This document shows positions 8,940 to 18,784 of a DNA stretch of 64,000 nt, piece by piece. The stretch is from CBDCWO01 sp965223405. GTDB lineage: Bacteria; Bacteroidota; Bacteroidia; Chitinophagales; Saprospiraceae. The translations under genes were made by a program, and so were the position numbers. The notes beneath the pieces were generated by a model that worked only from the letters and a program-made list of their open reading frames with translations, made no database searches and was not told the DNA's origin. Positions within the stretch are counted from its first letter, which is position 1, and every line of letters begins with the position of its first letter. Where the stretch lies: contig CBDCWO010000006.1 in NCBI GenBank assembly GCA_965223405.1, positions 2,790,001 through 2,854,000 of the forward strand, read 5' to 3'.

Positions 8940-9653
8940 ATGAAAAAGGATAATCAGACAATAAGCATCCGAACCGCAGCTATTACATCTGGGATCGGCA
9001 TATTAATAATGACCGTAGCTGCTATTATTGCTAATGATATTACCATAGGCAAACTTGCTGTAGAAGGTGATGCTGCAGCTACTTTTGATAATATCCGCGC
9101 ATCGGAACCTCTTTTCCGTCTCGGTGTCTATAGTTGGATTGTGATCCTGATTAGTGATCTGGTTGTAGCCTGGGGATTATATATCCTATTTAGGCCGGTG
9201 AGCAAAGATATTTCGTTGGTTGCCGCCTGGTTTAGATTGTTATACACCGCTATATTAGGGGTCGCAATTGCTAACTTGATCTATGTTCTTCTGATTGTAG
9301 GCGATGAGAATTATCTCGCTTCTATTGAAATAGAGCAATTGAAAGCTCAGGTATTATACAGTATTAATGCATTTAATGGTATCTGGTATTTCGGGCTGAT
9401 AGTTTTTGGTTTCCATATATTAATTATTGGCTTCCTCATATTAAAGTCAGACTTTGTTCCAAAGATTTTTGGGATCTTGTTGCTGTTAGCTTTCCTGGGG
9501 TATGTAGTGACCAATTCATCCTTTATTCTATTTCCTCAATTTGAAAAGCATATGTTAGTGTTGGATTGGATATTCATATTACCCATGCTTGGAGAAGTAG
9601 CACTTGGAATCTGGCTACTGATAAAGGGATTGAAATTCCAGAATCAGCTATAA
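8940..9653 (+). CDS. DUF4386 domain-containing membrane protein
   Basis: This is a 237-residue protein with about six to seven membrane segments. The pattern matches DUF4386: an N-terminal IRTAAITSGIGIL helix, then LFRLGVYSWIVILISDLVVAW, VAAWFRLLYTAILGVA and a Gly-rich end (LGEVALGIWLLIKGLK). The function of the family is unknown. It is probably co-transcribed with the small outer-membrane protein just upstream, and it converges on the sulfatase that starts the carbohydrate region. Confidence 0.85.
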   Translation: MKKDNQTISIRTAAITSGIGILIMTVAAIIANDITIGKLAVEGDAAATFDNIRASEPLFRLGVYSWIVILISDLVVAWGLYILFRPVSKDISLVAAWFRLLYTAILGVAIANLIYVLLIVGDENYLASIEIEQLKAQVLYSINAFNGIWYFGLIVFGFHILIIGFLILKSDFVPKIFGILLLLAFLGYVVTNSSFILFPQFEKHMLVLDWIFILPMLGEVALGIWLLIKGLKFQNQL

Positions 9654-9744
9654 TTTGGGTGGATGATTTTTTGAGCAAGAAAAGGTTGCACGTCAAAATC
9701 GTTCTTCAGATTGTAACAAAGCATTTTTATGCTTAATTCGGTGG

Positions 9745-11313
9745 TTATTCCCATCCCCTTTGGAAAGGCATGTCTTCATCCATGAATTTAACGGATTTCA
9801 AAATTTTTAACAGAGAATCTCTGATTTCCAACTGTTCGAGGGCCACGTTAATATTTTCTTGAGGATCGATCTGGTGATCATACAATTCGATTGCCAAAGT
9901 GCTATCTTTTTCGTTGGCCCATCGAACTAGTCTGTATCGCTCTGTCCGAATGGTTTTACCTAATGCCTGATTTCGATAATAAAAACTTCGTGCATATTGT
10001 TGATCCCGATTTTCAGGATTCTTAAGGATATCAGCAAAACTTTCCCCATCGAGATCATGAGGGTAGTTTAAACCGCACAACTCAGCCAGGGTAGGATATA
10101 TATCTATTGATTCGGTAAGGTGATTTAATTTCTTGCCTTCAGTTGTGACTCCCGGAACCTTAATGATCAAAGGGCTGCGGGTGGCAATTTCAAAATTGGA
10201 CATTTTTCCAAATAGGGTGTGCTCTCCCAGATGCCAACCATGATCTGACCATAAGATGACAATCGTATTCTTGGTGAGATCTAATCGATGCAATTCCTTA
10301 AGCACTTTTCCGATCAGCGCATCTATGTAACTTACACTTGCATAATACCCATGTTTTAATGTTTTTGCACTTTCTTGAGTGACAATTCCGGCACCATCAG
10401 GCCATGGATAATGAGTGGTTACTTCCGGACTTTTATTGAGACTATAAGTAGTATCTATATTCTTAGGTAAAAAATTGTTTTCAGCCATCGGTATAGCCTC
10501 TCGATCATATAGATCCCAATATTTCTTTGGGGCATTAAAAGGCAAATGAGGTTTATAAAAACCTAAAGCAAGGAAGAAAGGAGCATCTCCTTCTTTTAAT
10601 CTCCTTAGTTGCTTAATAGCCTCCTGGGCATTTAGACCATCCGGATATCCTTCATCATCAACATCTCCAGCTTCATAGGGAATACGTGGTGTTGCCATTC
10701 CTATCCGCATTGCCGTGTTATGTGCATCTCCATTCGCATAAGCGAAAAAAGATCTCCACGGCGTTTTCCACTTTTCAACTGCAGTATAGCTCGTATCCCA
10801 ACTATAAGGAATTTGAGCAATTTTTTGAGCCTCATCAATCACACCACCAGGCTGATGGGTTATTTTACCAATACCAACAGTCTTGTAGCCATTTTGTCGG
10901 AACAGATGGGGGAGTGCAACAGGCTCTTCAGATTCATTTCCCAATTCTCTACTCTTATACCATGGATCCCATTCCTGGCTGACTTTTCCGGTAAGCATGG
11001 ATGATCTCGATGGTCCGCAAATGGCGGATTGCACATAGTGGTTTTTGAACAGATACGCGGACGATGCAAATAGATCAATATTGGGTGTTTGTATGATCGC
11101 ATTTCCATAACAGCCTAATTCCGGACGAAGATCATCAACACATATCATAAGAATATTGGGAGCCGTATTTAGCTTATCAACTTGTTGCTTGCAGCCACAA
11201 CCATGAAACATGATCGAGGCAACCACCAGGGCGACTGGCAACCTGTCAAGCACAAAGGTTAAAAGGTCTTTGCCTCTTTTTACTGTTTTGTTGATCGTCA
11301 TTTTAATTATCAA
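9745..11313 (-). CDS. Sulfatase, S1 family (iduronate-2-sulfatase-like)
   Basis: This is a 522-residue secreted sulfatase. Metal-site strand MICVDDLRPELGCYG, signature ICGPSRSSMLTGK with the formylglycine Cys at about residue 99, and GIGKITHQPGG (catalytic Lys/His) are all present. LWSDHGWHLGEH supplies the second metal Asp and His, a hallmark of iduronate-2-sulfatase-type (S1_7-like) enzymes. A long N-terminus precedes the hydrophobic segment; a likelier start is the second Met at 11301 (MTINKTVKRGK), and a Cys after FHGCGC may be lipidated. It removes 2-O or similar sulfate from sugars outside the cell. It has its own upstream region shared with the divergent propeller gene. Subfamily assignment is from pattern only. 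Confidence 0.9.
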   Translation of the reverse strand: MIIKMTINKTVKRGKDLLTFVLDRLPVALVVASIMFHGCGCKQQVDKLNTAPNILMICVDDLRPELGCYGNAIIQTPNIDLFASSAYLFKNHYVQSAICGPSRSSMLTGKVSQEWDPWYKSRELGNESEEPVALPHLFRQNGYKTVGIGKITHQPGGVIDEAQKIAQIPYSWDTSYTAVEKWKTPWRSFFAYANGDAHNTAMRIGMATPRIPYEAGDVDDEGYPDGLNAQEAIKQLRRLKEGDAPFFLALGFYKPHLPFNAPKKYWDLYDREAIPMAENNFLPKNIDTTYSLNKSPEVTTHYPWPDGAGIVTQESAKTLKHGYYASVSYIDALIGKVLKELHRLDLTKNTIVILWSDHGWHLGEHTLFGKMSNFEIATRSPLIIKVPGVTTEGKKLNHLTESIDIYPTLAELCGLNYPHDLDGESFADILKNPENRDQQYARSFYYRNQALGKTIRTERYRLVRWANEKDSTLAIELYDHQIDPQENINVALEQLEIRDSLLKILKSVKFMDEDMPFQRGWE

Positions 11314-11706
11314 TCTAAGATTGGATTAATTCTCTATAATAATACTTATATAATGTGACAAATAGCTTGACACTCAAAAAGAAATTCTTCTATTCCACAG
11401 AAAAAAGTACAGGTGAAAGAATTGTGCGAATTGCTTGATAGGGAATATACTGAATTCAAATTAATATTGAAATCAAAAGGTTATCCAACTTTAACTAGGA
11501 CAATTCTGTGTTCACTATTGTCGCGAAAAAATTGGCAGGATTGCGGTCATCAAAACATCATTATGACTATTCCATAAAATCTAAGGTCACGGGCATTTTG
11601 CACTCAGGTTAAATTCAATTTGACATTTTTGATGGATAGTATAACACCCGATATGTCTATCATAAATATCGAGTCTACTTTAGAGTAAAAATTTGCTATC
11701 TTATAC
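11314..11706. other. Divergent intergenic region
   Basis: A 393-bp AT-rich gap between the minus-strand sulfatase and the plus-strand propeller lipoprotein. It must carry both promoters. Near matches to the Bacteroidota -7 box exist, but none combines with a well-spaced TTG. No gene fragment or repeat was seen. Confidence 0.5.
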
Positions 11707-12849
11707 ATGCAATTTTATCAGGAAATGAAAGTGTACAAATATGTTTGTGATCCTATGGCATGGCTCTTAATCATTTTTATTTTGTTTTTTACCTCGTGCC
11801 AAGAAGACGATCATCTTCAAAGGGAAGGCTTGGAAATCATCAAAATTGATTTAGACGAAATGTCGATGCCGGATATTAAAATTGATAAAATTATTCCACT
11901 CGAAACTTCGGAAGAATCATTGATCGAAAGGGTAAACAGAATATCCATCTTTGAAGAAAGGATTTATATCCTTGAAGTACACAATTTAAAAACGATTGTA
12001 CTATTCGATATAGAAGGAAATTATATTAAAAAAATTCCAATTGGAAAAGGGCCGGGAGAAATTGTTTTTCCCGGTGATTATTATCTAGATAGAAAGAATA
12101 AGAGACTTCTCGTTTGGGATTGGCATGGATACAAAATGCTAAAGTGTAGCTTGGATTTGGATCATATTTCATCAATTGATGTTAAGGTGAAAATTAAAAA
12201 ATTTACTCTTACCCCGGAAAATCAGGTATTGGCTCAGGTTCACCACATTCCGGGAACTAAATTCTTTTCCTATAAGATATTTTCACCAGATCTGGATAGT
12301 ACAGTTAGCCGCCTCCTTCCTTATTCCGAAAAATTAGGACATTGGGGTCTTAGAAACCCTATAAGTAGGGAACCTGAAGGAGAATTGGTATTTTCCCGGG
12401 TTTTTGATCGAAATATCTATGGATTACAAAATGGTCAAGAGTATATAAAATATCAGTTGGATTTTGGAAAACTAAATGTATCAGAAAAGGATTATAAAGA
12501 CAATGAAGAAATGCCGTTTATCTTAGCCGGAGATGGCAAACGAATAGCCAATATGGATGATTTGATCCATACTCAAAAATATCTTGGTTTTACTATATTC
12601 TTTAAAAGTGAACCGCAATTTATTATACATTCAATAACAACTAACCAAAACTATTATTCTACAGATTTATTTGCAGGAAATGTACTCCCTTTTGGAAGGT
12701 TAAAAGGAATGTACGGGGATCGATTTGTTCTCATTTGTGATGCTGAATCCCTTATTACTTTTTGCACCAATTCCGGATTATTTAGCGGTCTTTGCGAAAA
12801 AATATTACCCGATGGAAATCCATTTCTCATTTTATTCAAGGTCCATTAA
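11707..12849 (+). CDS. 6-bladed beta-propeller lipoprotein
   Basis: This 380-residue protein has a lipoprotein signal (LLIIFILFFTSC, Cys about 31) and a body that matches the Bacteroidota six-bladed propeller family: KIDKIIPLETSEESLI at the start, then IYILEVHNLKTIVLFDIEGN and KIPIGKGPGEIVFPGDY. Such proteins are abundant in Bacteroidota, sit on the cell surface or in the periplasm, and have no settled function. Another start at 11725 (MKVYKYV) is possible. It is divergent from the sulfatase and has no obvious operon partner. Confidence 0.85.
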   Translation: MQFYQEMKVYKYVCDPMAWLLIIFILFFTSCQEDDHLQREGLEIIKIDLDEMSMPDIKIDKIIPLETSEESLIERVNRISIFEERIYILEVHNLKTIVLFDIEGNYIKKIPIGKGPGEIVFPGDYYLDRKNKRLLVWDWHGYKMLKCSLDLDHISSIDVKVKIKKFTLTPENQVLAQVHHIPGTKFFSYKIFSPDLDSTVSRLLPYSEKLGHWGLRNPISREPEGELVFSRVFDRNIYGLQNGQEYIKYQLDFGKLNVSEKDYKDNEEMPFILAGDGKRIANMDDLIHTQKYLGFTIFFKSEPQFIIHSITTNQNYYSTDLFAGNVLPFGRLKGMYGDRFVLICDAESLITFCTNSGLFSGLCEKILPDGNPFLILFKVH

Positions 12850-13079
12850 GGTTGAAAGTATTAAAAGAGCCTTAATCCTTTCTAATCTACATCAAAGCTG
12901 GAATCAAAAGACGGAGTTAAAAAGTACAACTGAATATAGCTAACATCATTACTGCACCTAATCAAATAGTTGTTAGTCAGGTTCTAAAAATTGGTCTTGG
13001 CTTCATCTGGATGGTAAATATCAAAGCCACAATGGTTAACCATCAATTCTCTAAAATTAAATTTAAGCTGCACCCTTAT

Positions 13080-14630
13080 TTATTCCTCCCCAAACCTTGC
13101 TTCCCAGAGGGTTGCCAGTTCTTTTACTTTTTCAGGCAAACTCTCGGCGTAATCTGTTATCTCTGTTTTTTCGCGGGTGAGGTTGTACAGGTACCATTGG
13201 TTATCTCCATGCTTTTCACGTACAATCTTCCAGTCGCCCTTGATAATGGCGTGAGTTCCCTGGTGGTTGAAGTAATAAGCTCGCTGAAGGTCCTGATTAT
13301 GCCCCTGGATGAGGTTCACCAGGCTGGTTCCCTCGTTGGGAAGAATGCTGTTGCCGTTGAAATTGACGGGATATGACGCACCTGCCAGTTCAATGCAGGT
13401 TGACAGGATATCAACCATGTGTCCGCGCTGACGGGTAATGGTTCCTGCGGGTTGCCTCAGGCCCCTGGGCCAATGCATGATACAAGGCACACAGGCTCCC
13501 CCTTCATGTACGTTGGCTTTGTAACGACGAAGAGGTGTGTTCTGGGCATTAGCCCAATTTCTTCCTACACTATGAAAGGTATATGGTCCACCCGTTTCAA
13601 CGTCCATTTCATCCCCCATGCTGATCCTTTTACCCAGGGATTTGGCCCATTCAAGGACATTGACAGCTGTTCCCCACCCGTCGCCCCTCAGGTGTTCGCT
13701 GCAGGCTCCGTTGTCATTGGTAAAGATAATCAGGGTATTCTCCAGTTGCCTGGTGGTCTTCAGGGTGTGGATGATCCTGCCAATGGCTTGATCCATGTGG
13801 TCGATCATGGCAGCATAAACGGCCATATTTCGAATGCGCCAATCTTTGTTATCGACAGAGTCCCAATCCTGGACTACAGGTTCAGGGTCAGGCATTGGCC
13901 ACCGTTTTTCATCGATCAAGCCCATCCTGATCATGCGCTGGTAACGTTCTTGACGCAGGGCCGGCCAACCTGCTTCATAGCGCTTGAGATATTTTTGGAT
14001 CACCTCCTCACGGGCATGCAGAGGCCAGTGGGGTGAGGTAAAGGCCACATATTGAAAAAATGGTTTAGGGGATTGCGCAAAATCCTGAATCTGTTTAACT
14101 GCCTCATCACCGATCTTCTCAGTATAATAAAAGTCCGGGTTATCGGGTTCAACAGATTGAGTATCTCGTGTCAGTCCAGGCGGGCGCCAGTAGGACCCGC
14201 CCCCGACAATGGTGCCGTAGTAAGAATCGAATCCACGCTGGATGGGGCCATTTTCAGTAGCGGTTTTGGAGAGGTGCCACTTGCCGGTCATGGAAGTTTG
14301 ATAACCAACCTCCTTTAGCAATTCGGCAATGGTAACCTGACTTGAGGTCAGACGATCACTATACCGTCCCGACATTAATGTGGCGCGGGTTGGCCAACAA
14401 CGTGCTGTAGAATAGAATTCGGTGAATCGCAAACCATTTTCAGCAAGACTGTTTAGGTTGGGCGTTTCGATTTCACCCCCATAACAACCCAGATCTGAAA
14501 AGCCCATATCATCCGAAAGGATTACTATGATATTGGGACGATGATCTTTCTTTTCCTTTTGAGGATGGCAAGAAATTACTACCAATCCCAATATCAATAG
14601 AACAATATTTCTTGTTTTCATTTTTCTCAT
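13080..14630 (-). CDS. Sulfatase, S1 family (arylsulfatase-like lipoprotein)
   Basis: This is a 516-residue sulfatase with a lipoprotein signal (LLILGLVVISC, Cys about 21). It has metal-site ILSDDMGFSDLGCYGG and the signature RCWPTRATLMSGR (formylglycine Cys about 78), in which the usual Thr-Gly is Ser-Gly. MTGKWHLSK and FTNDNGACSEH supply the remaining active-site residues. The start at 14630 lies immediately after the stop of the upstream glycosidase (14632-14634), so translation is coupled; an ATG nine bases downstream (MKTRNIVLL) is nearly as good. The pairing with a large glycosidase suggests that sulfate removal and glycosidic cleavage act on the same residue. Substrate unknown. Confidence 0.9.
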   Translation of the reverse strand: MRKMKTRNIVLLILGLVVISCHPQKEKKDHRPNIIVILSDDMGFSDLGCYGGEIETPNLNSLAENGLRFTEFYSTARCWPTRATLMSGRYSDRLTSSQVTIAELLKEVGYQTSMTGKWHLSKTATENGPIQRGFDSYYGTIVGGGSYWRPPGLTRDTQSVEPDNPDFYYTEKIGDEAVKQIQDFAQSPKPFFQYVAFTSPHWPLHAREEVIQKYLKRYEAGWPALRQERYQRMIRMGLIDEKRWPMPDPEPVVQDWDSVDNKDWRIRNMAVYAAMIDHMDQAIGRIIHTLKTTRQLENTLIIFTNDNGACSEHLRGDGWGTAVNVLEWAKSLGKRISMGDEMDVETGGPYTFHSVGRNWANAQNTPLRRYKANVHEGGACVPCIMHWPRGLRQPAGTITRQRGHMVDILSTCIELAGASYPVNFNGNSILPNEGTSLVNLIQGHNQDLQRAYYFNHQGTHAIIKGDWKIVREKHGDNQWYLYNLTREKTEITDYAESLPEKVKELATLWEARFGEE

Positions 14631-14631
14631 T

Positions 14632-17600
14632 TTATTGTTCTGTAAAGGAGACTGTCCATTCGACTTTCCCATTATCTGGTCTTTCCAGGGTAAGCAGGAT
14701 CAATCCATCCTTGGTGGATGAGATTTCTGTTTTGGTTGACTGGTCACCGCAAACAACTTTTAGGTGATTATAGCCATTGGGTGCTATTGTGACCACATAG
14801 GGGTCCTCACCAATGACCTTGCTGACACCAGTCAGAACACGGCGTTCTTCATTCCATTCCACACGTATCACATCCAGGTAACCCTGCATGATATGACGAT
14901 CGGTTGAAAGTATCTGCGGTCGGTCAAGACATTCTCGAACCGAGATCATTCGGGCTTCACCCGGACGAAGTTCTTGCTCCAGACGCGAATCACCGTTGGC
15001 TTTTCCCAGAAAGAGATTGTTCCAGAAATCGAACAAGTAATACTCCTCATCCTGATTCAAACCCAGTGCACCCTCCACCTGGGGGCCAGATATATCTATA
15101 CCCACAAGCTTTGAGCTATCATTATCCGGATTATAAAAGGTCACCTGGTGCCATTGCTCATTTACCTCAAAATCATAGACTGTGGGAAGATCTTCCACAA
15201 AGGCATCGACGGGTCGTGCACTTTTGGGTGTGGTATGGTAGGGAAAGGTCCGGGTCAAATCCCGGAATGTCTCCTTTGAGAACTCGGAAAAGCTATTGGC
15301 CAGGAGCAATCGTCCGGTAGTAACATAGGCCATGGTCAGAACCGCTCTGACATGATCCCGGTTGTCATGCAGGTGTACGATATTCTTAGAGTCGGTATCC
15401 TGGTTCACCAGGACCCGGTTTTTATACCACCGCAGTCCACAACGGGTTACAGTACTGCCATCCATCTTATCGGTATCATTCTCGGTACGCATGGATGCCA
15501 CCAGACCGATCGAGATGTCTGTTCCTCGTTCCATGTTTCTTTCATGCACGTATGAGCCCGGTCCCAATCCATCATAAGCCAGTTTGAAGATGGTTCTATA
15601 GGCAGCAGCAGTAGTGGAGTAGTCGTCTTCCATGCCCCCCTGTTTGGCCCAGCCAGAGGCCGGGTAGTCAAACATCAGCCCTTTAATACCTCCTGCTTTA
15701 AGATTATCATAAACCTGGTTCATATGGGAAAGGAAGGCCGGATCGGTATAGTCGTATCCCCAGACCACTCTACCATTGCGGGTCCAGGTCTTTTTCCAGC
15801 TGGTAAATACATCACTGAGGGTATCTATAGGCTCTCCTTTCCAGGCATAGCGCTTATTAAAGAGCATATGTTCTGGAAATTCTTTGGCATAATCTTCCGA
15901 CCGGTAGCTGGTTTGAAAATAGGTGAGAGGGATTCCACCTAGCGCGGTCACTGCCTTTCCCCACTTTTCGGAGGTTTCATAAGGCTTCACATAGCGCCCG
16001 TTCTTGCTGGCATTCAGGTCAGTATCTTCCCTTTGCCAGTGCTTATCATCCCACCAACCCTGCTGATTATCAGGCATGTATGAATCAGGGACGAGTCTTA
16101 CCGCGGCCCTGCTGTATTTTAAAAACCCGCTCTCTGAAATATTTTTCATCTCGTTCACCGCACCCAGTGTGGTGTTTTCTGCATTGCTTGTTCCATAAAA
16201 CTCAACCTCTGCATACCAGAGACAAACCGTAGGAAAATCATACATGCTCAGCTCAATTTCCTGGGACTGGCGTACCTGTAAACCATAATCTTCTAGTGCG
16301 GTAAAGGGATCAGAAGCTGTTACGTCTATATAGAATTGATCGGAAGCCAGATAGCTTTGACCGGGATCCACCCGTTTTCCCACCGGATCTGCCGCATATA
16401 ATTGAGACATGTAACTGATCCTGGGCCGCGGGCATTCTGCCACCGGCGTTGGTTTGGAGGGCAAGAGCGCCTCATACCTGCCGTCTCGAAGCCAGATTTC
16501 GCTTAGGTATACATTCTCATCAGGAGCTTTTTCATTATCAGATTGGTTTTTGGATCCTTCGCCTGCCGGGAGCTCACCTTTCGTGATAACAATGCGCAGG
16601 TTTCCTGCCTGGATGGCTTCTGCCTGAATGATCATCTCCATCTGTTCTATATCCTTCTTCAAAACTCCGTCAAAGCGGGGAAGGGTGTGGTTTTCCAGAA
16701 GGGGTAATCTGGTTAAGATACCCTCCCGGACGAATTCAACAAAAACAGATTGGAAAAGATCCGCATGATCGCCATGCCGAAGGCCATAAAACCATGAGAA
16801 TCCCAGAGTGTAGGGCCGGTACTTATGGAGATTTCGCGCCTCGATAATAATCTCTCCGGGTTCCTTGACAGAAGTGGCCATTTCATCACAACGGAATTCA
16901 TGATTCTCCCACCTGCGGAGCTCTTTCCCTTTTATCATCTCCAGGATTTCCCCACTACCCATTGAGTGGTCGGATCTTTCCCGAGGAAGATCAAGATAAC
17001 AAAGTAGACTGCTTTTTTGGTCCCTGCCCAGTTGTAATTCCGTACGCCGTTCCTGCGCGATGGTGGCAAACTTTTCAAAATCCTGATAAGTGAGCCCTCC
17101 CATGACCAGTACCTGCCGTTTCTGTTTTTCAGAAAAGGTTAGGAGGATATTGTTTCGTGATTTCAGGGCATTGCTGCGGGTCAGGGGTGAATAGAAGCGC
17201 TGTCCGTATTCAAGGGGTTGTCCACCGCTAAAACCATCAACCATGGCAAAATTCTCAGTCATATCCTTTCCCTCATACAAAACTCCATCGGCCATCACAT
17301 AGATTTCCATAATCCGGACAGGTTCTCTCGTTGTATTGGTTAGGCCCCCTGTGGCACTTATAAATTCCTGGTTATCGTAGATGTTAAATGTGAACATTAA
17401 GTCCGGATGGTCTTCTGCTTCAAACTTCAGGTCGAGGGCAAGACCTATACCGGAGAGGTCATGGACAACACGCTGTTCCCAGGAAATGGAGAGCCCAGAC
17501 TCATCCGATGACCATTCATTGATCTTCAGTTTTGCATCCGACACAACGGTAATATTATCACGGCGATTCAATATGCTATAGGTACCTGTGGACAGATTGA

Positions 17601-17736
17601 ACTCCAGACGGACCAACTCATTTTGTAAAGCCACCACATTTCCCGTTTGCAGTATCTGTGAAGATTGAGCCAGACCTGCTGTTATGCAGAGAAGACTTAC
17701 CAAGAGAATACTCATTGATCTTTTTATAATCAACAT
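14632..17736 (-). CDS. Large putative glycoside hydrolase, clan GH-D-like (GH36/GH27-type) barrel
   Basis: This is a 1034-residue secreted protein; the signal peptide ends ITAGLAQ. Residues about 25-330 look like an N-terminal beta-sandwich (VRLEFNLSTGTYSIL, then FNIYDNQEF). The middle, about 580-800, resembles a TIM barrel of the alpha-galactosidase clan: RVVWGYDYTDPAFLSHM, GGIKGLMFDYPASGW with a candidate nucleophile Asp, SYVHERN, and VTRCGLRWYKNR. A C-terminal beta domain follows (YYLFDFWNNLFLGK). I cannot place it in a numbered family, and the catalytic residues are guesses. It overlaps functionally with the sulfatase immediately downstream. Its G+C seems higher than its neighbours, which could point to a different origin for this gene pair. 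Confidence 0.6.
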   Translation of the reverse strand: MLIIKRSMSILLVSLLCITAGLAQSSQILQTGNVVALQNELVRLEFNLSTGTYSILNRRDNITVVSDAKLKINEWSSDESGLSISWEQRVVHDLSGIGLALDLKFEAEDHPDLMFTFNIYDNQEFISATGGLTNTTREPVRIMEIYVMADGVLYEGKDMTENFAMVDGFSGGQPLEYGQRFYSPLTRSNALKSRNNILLTFSEKQKRQVLVMGGLTYQDFEKFATIAQERRTELQLGRDQKSSLLCYLDLPRERSDHSMGSGEILEMIKGKELRRWENHEFRCDEMATSVKEPGEIIIEARNLHKYRPYTLGFSWFYGLRHGDHADLFQSVFVEFVREGILTRLPLLENHTLPRFDGVLKKDIEQMEMIIQAEAIQAGNLRIVITKGELPAGEGSKNQSDNEKAPDENVYLSEIWLRDGRYEALLPSKPTPVAECPRPRISYMSQLYAADPVGKRVDPGQSYLASDQFYIDVTASDPFTALEDYGLQVRQSQEIELSMYDFPTVCLWYAEVEFYGTSNAENTTLGAVNEMKNISESGFLKYSRAAVRLVPDSYMPDNQQGWWDDKHWQREDTDLNASKNGRYVKPYETSEKWGKAVTALGGIPLTYFQTSYRSEDYAKEFPEHMLFNKRYAWKGEPIDTLSDVFTSWKKTWTRNGRVVWGYDYTDPAFLSHMNQVYDNLKAGGIKGLMFDYPASGWAKQGGMEDDYSTTAAAYRTIFKLAYDGLGPGSYVHERNMERGTDISIGLVASMRTENDTDKMDGSTVTRCGLRWYKNRVLVNQDTDSKNIVHLHDNRDHVRAVLTMAYVTTGRLLLANSFSEFSKETFRDLTRTFPYHTTPKSARPVDAFVEDLPTVYDFEVNEQWHQVTFYNPDNDSSKLVGIDISGPQVEGALGLNQDEEYYLFDFWNNLFLGKANGDSRLEQELRPGEARMISVRECLDRPQILSTDRHIMQGYLDVIRVEWNEERRVLTGVSKVIGEDPYVVTIAPNGYNHLKVVCGDQSTKTEISSTKDGLILLTLERPDNGKVEWTVSFTEQ

Positions 17737-18019
17737 TTTAGTTTCGATTTTGATGATTTGGTTAAACTCAGTGCATGAATTATTAAATTCCGAATGCTAA
17801 TGGTTCAAGAACAAAATAATAAGAGGTCATAACTCGATCCCTACCAGCTGTAGGCAGGTTTTTCCCAAGATCAAGATCCGTGATAAAGGCCCCAGACTGA
17901 AAGACAAACGAATAGTCAAATCTTTCATAGCTGCAATTTAAGTTATTTAAATGAAATTTTAAAGGAGAGTCTTTATGTGGACATAGGATAAATTTAGGAA
18001 CCAGATTGCCAATTGTATC

Positions 18020-18175
18020 ATAGGAGCTAGTGTTTTTGACATTACGGAGAAAGATGTGCGCTATGTATAGAGAGAGTCTATACCGATGGATAAACTGGCC
18101 AATCCGATTTCCGGCCAGGTGTCTGTCGAATGGATATTCATATTGCTGGACCCAACAGTATTTAAGATAAGATAA
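18020..18175 (+). pseudogene. Possible remnant of an FtsX/MacB-type ABC transporter permease
   Basis: The + strand frame reads IGASVFDIT, an internal stop at 18068, then MDKLANPISGQVSVEWIFIL and a stop at 18173. Intact FtsX/MacB-type permeases of Bacteroidota carry a near-C-terminal stretch of the form (V/I)LGASV..I, followed by MN(K)WLQ(N)FAYR(V).(V/I).WW(I)F.L. The fragment aligns with both blocks if a few codons are lost. It has no intact reading frame, so it would be a dead C-terminal scrap. The match is from memory of the family and is short. Confidence 0.35.
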
Positions 18176-18695
18176 AAATGGTTATAATATTTTGTAGATA
18201 AAAGCACAGTTTTTTTGACCACTATTCTCCATTTATTCCCATTGACTCCTTATTTTATTATTAAGGTCTTTTTTAACAACAGATGATTAACATTGGATAG
18301 AATAGAATTCTTCTTGAGTTGATCAGTTTGATAAGTATCGATAATCATCAGATTACTGATGACCCAAGTTGAAGATAGTAAAAACAGATATTAATGGAAC
18401 ATTAAAAAGTAGGCCATTGTAAACTAATAATTTTATAGTAGTCTAATGTATTAATCATCCTATAAGGTTTAGAATAATTATAAATATTAAAAAGTAATAA
18501 ATGTGTATATGGTTGGTATACAGTATATATGATAAACTTTTACTCCAAAATTACAAATTTGATAAAGTGTTGAAAATCAATTAGATAAAAATCCTATACA
18601 TCGCATAACTTGGTTAAAATTGAGCAATGTGCACTAATCAAAATAGATATAGATGACAATAGGTAATAAAATAAGAATTTATTTACATATTAATA

Positions 18696-18726
18696 TTGCT
18701 TTAATAAGAAAAATTACTTATATTTA
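18696..18726 (+). promoter_or_regulatory. Candidate promoter of the first SusC/SusD operon
   Basis: TTG at 18696-18698 and TATATTTA at 18719-18726 (one mismatch to TAnnTTTG) are separated by 20 nt, the usual Bacteroidota spacing. The expected start of transcription is about 50 bp before the SusC ATG at 18785. Confidence 0.35.
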
Positions 18727-18784
18727 TCTGTGTCGGAAAATTTTAAAGGACGGAATCCTAAAAACTCATCTTAATTGACTTACC

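Larger units (their letters stand above)
17737..18784. other. Long intergenic region before the first SusC gene
   Basis: This gap of 1048 bp separates divergent transcription units. The part from 18180 to 18784 is very AT-rich and holds the SusC promoter candidate. The part from about 17780 to 18180 is less AT-rich and looks like decayed coding DNA: a + strand fragment at 18020-18175, described separately, and on the minus strand an open frame of about 130 codons (18180 to 17783) with no ATG near its beginning. Confidence 0.5.

Noticed and set aside
9719..9734. Small hairpin AAGCAT-TTTT-ATGCTT between DUF4386 and the sulfatase as a terminator
   Set aside because: The stem is only six AT-rich pairs and no U-run follows on either strand.
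13419..14036. Long + strand open frame (205 codons) antisense to the arylsulfatase-like gene
   Set aside because: The minus frame has all sulfatase motifs. The + frame has low-complexity, proline-rich composition with no family pattern and is a shadow.
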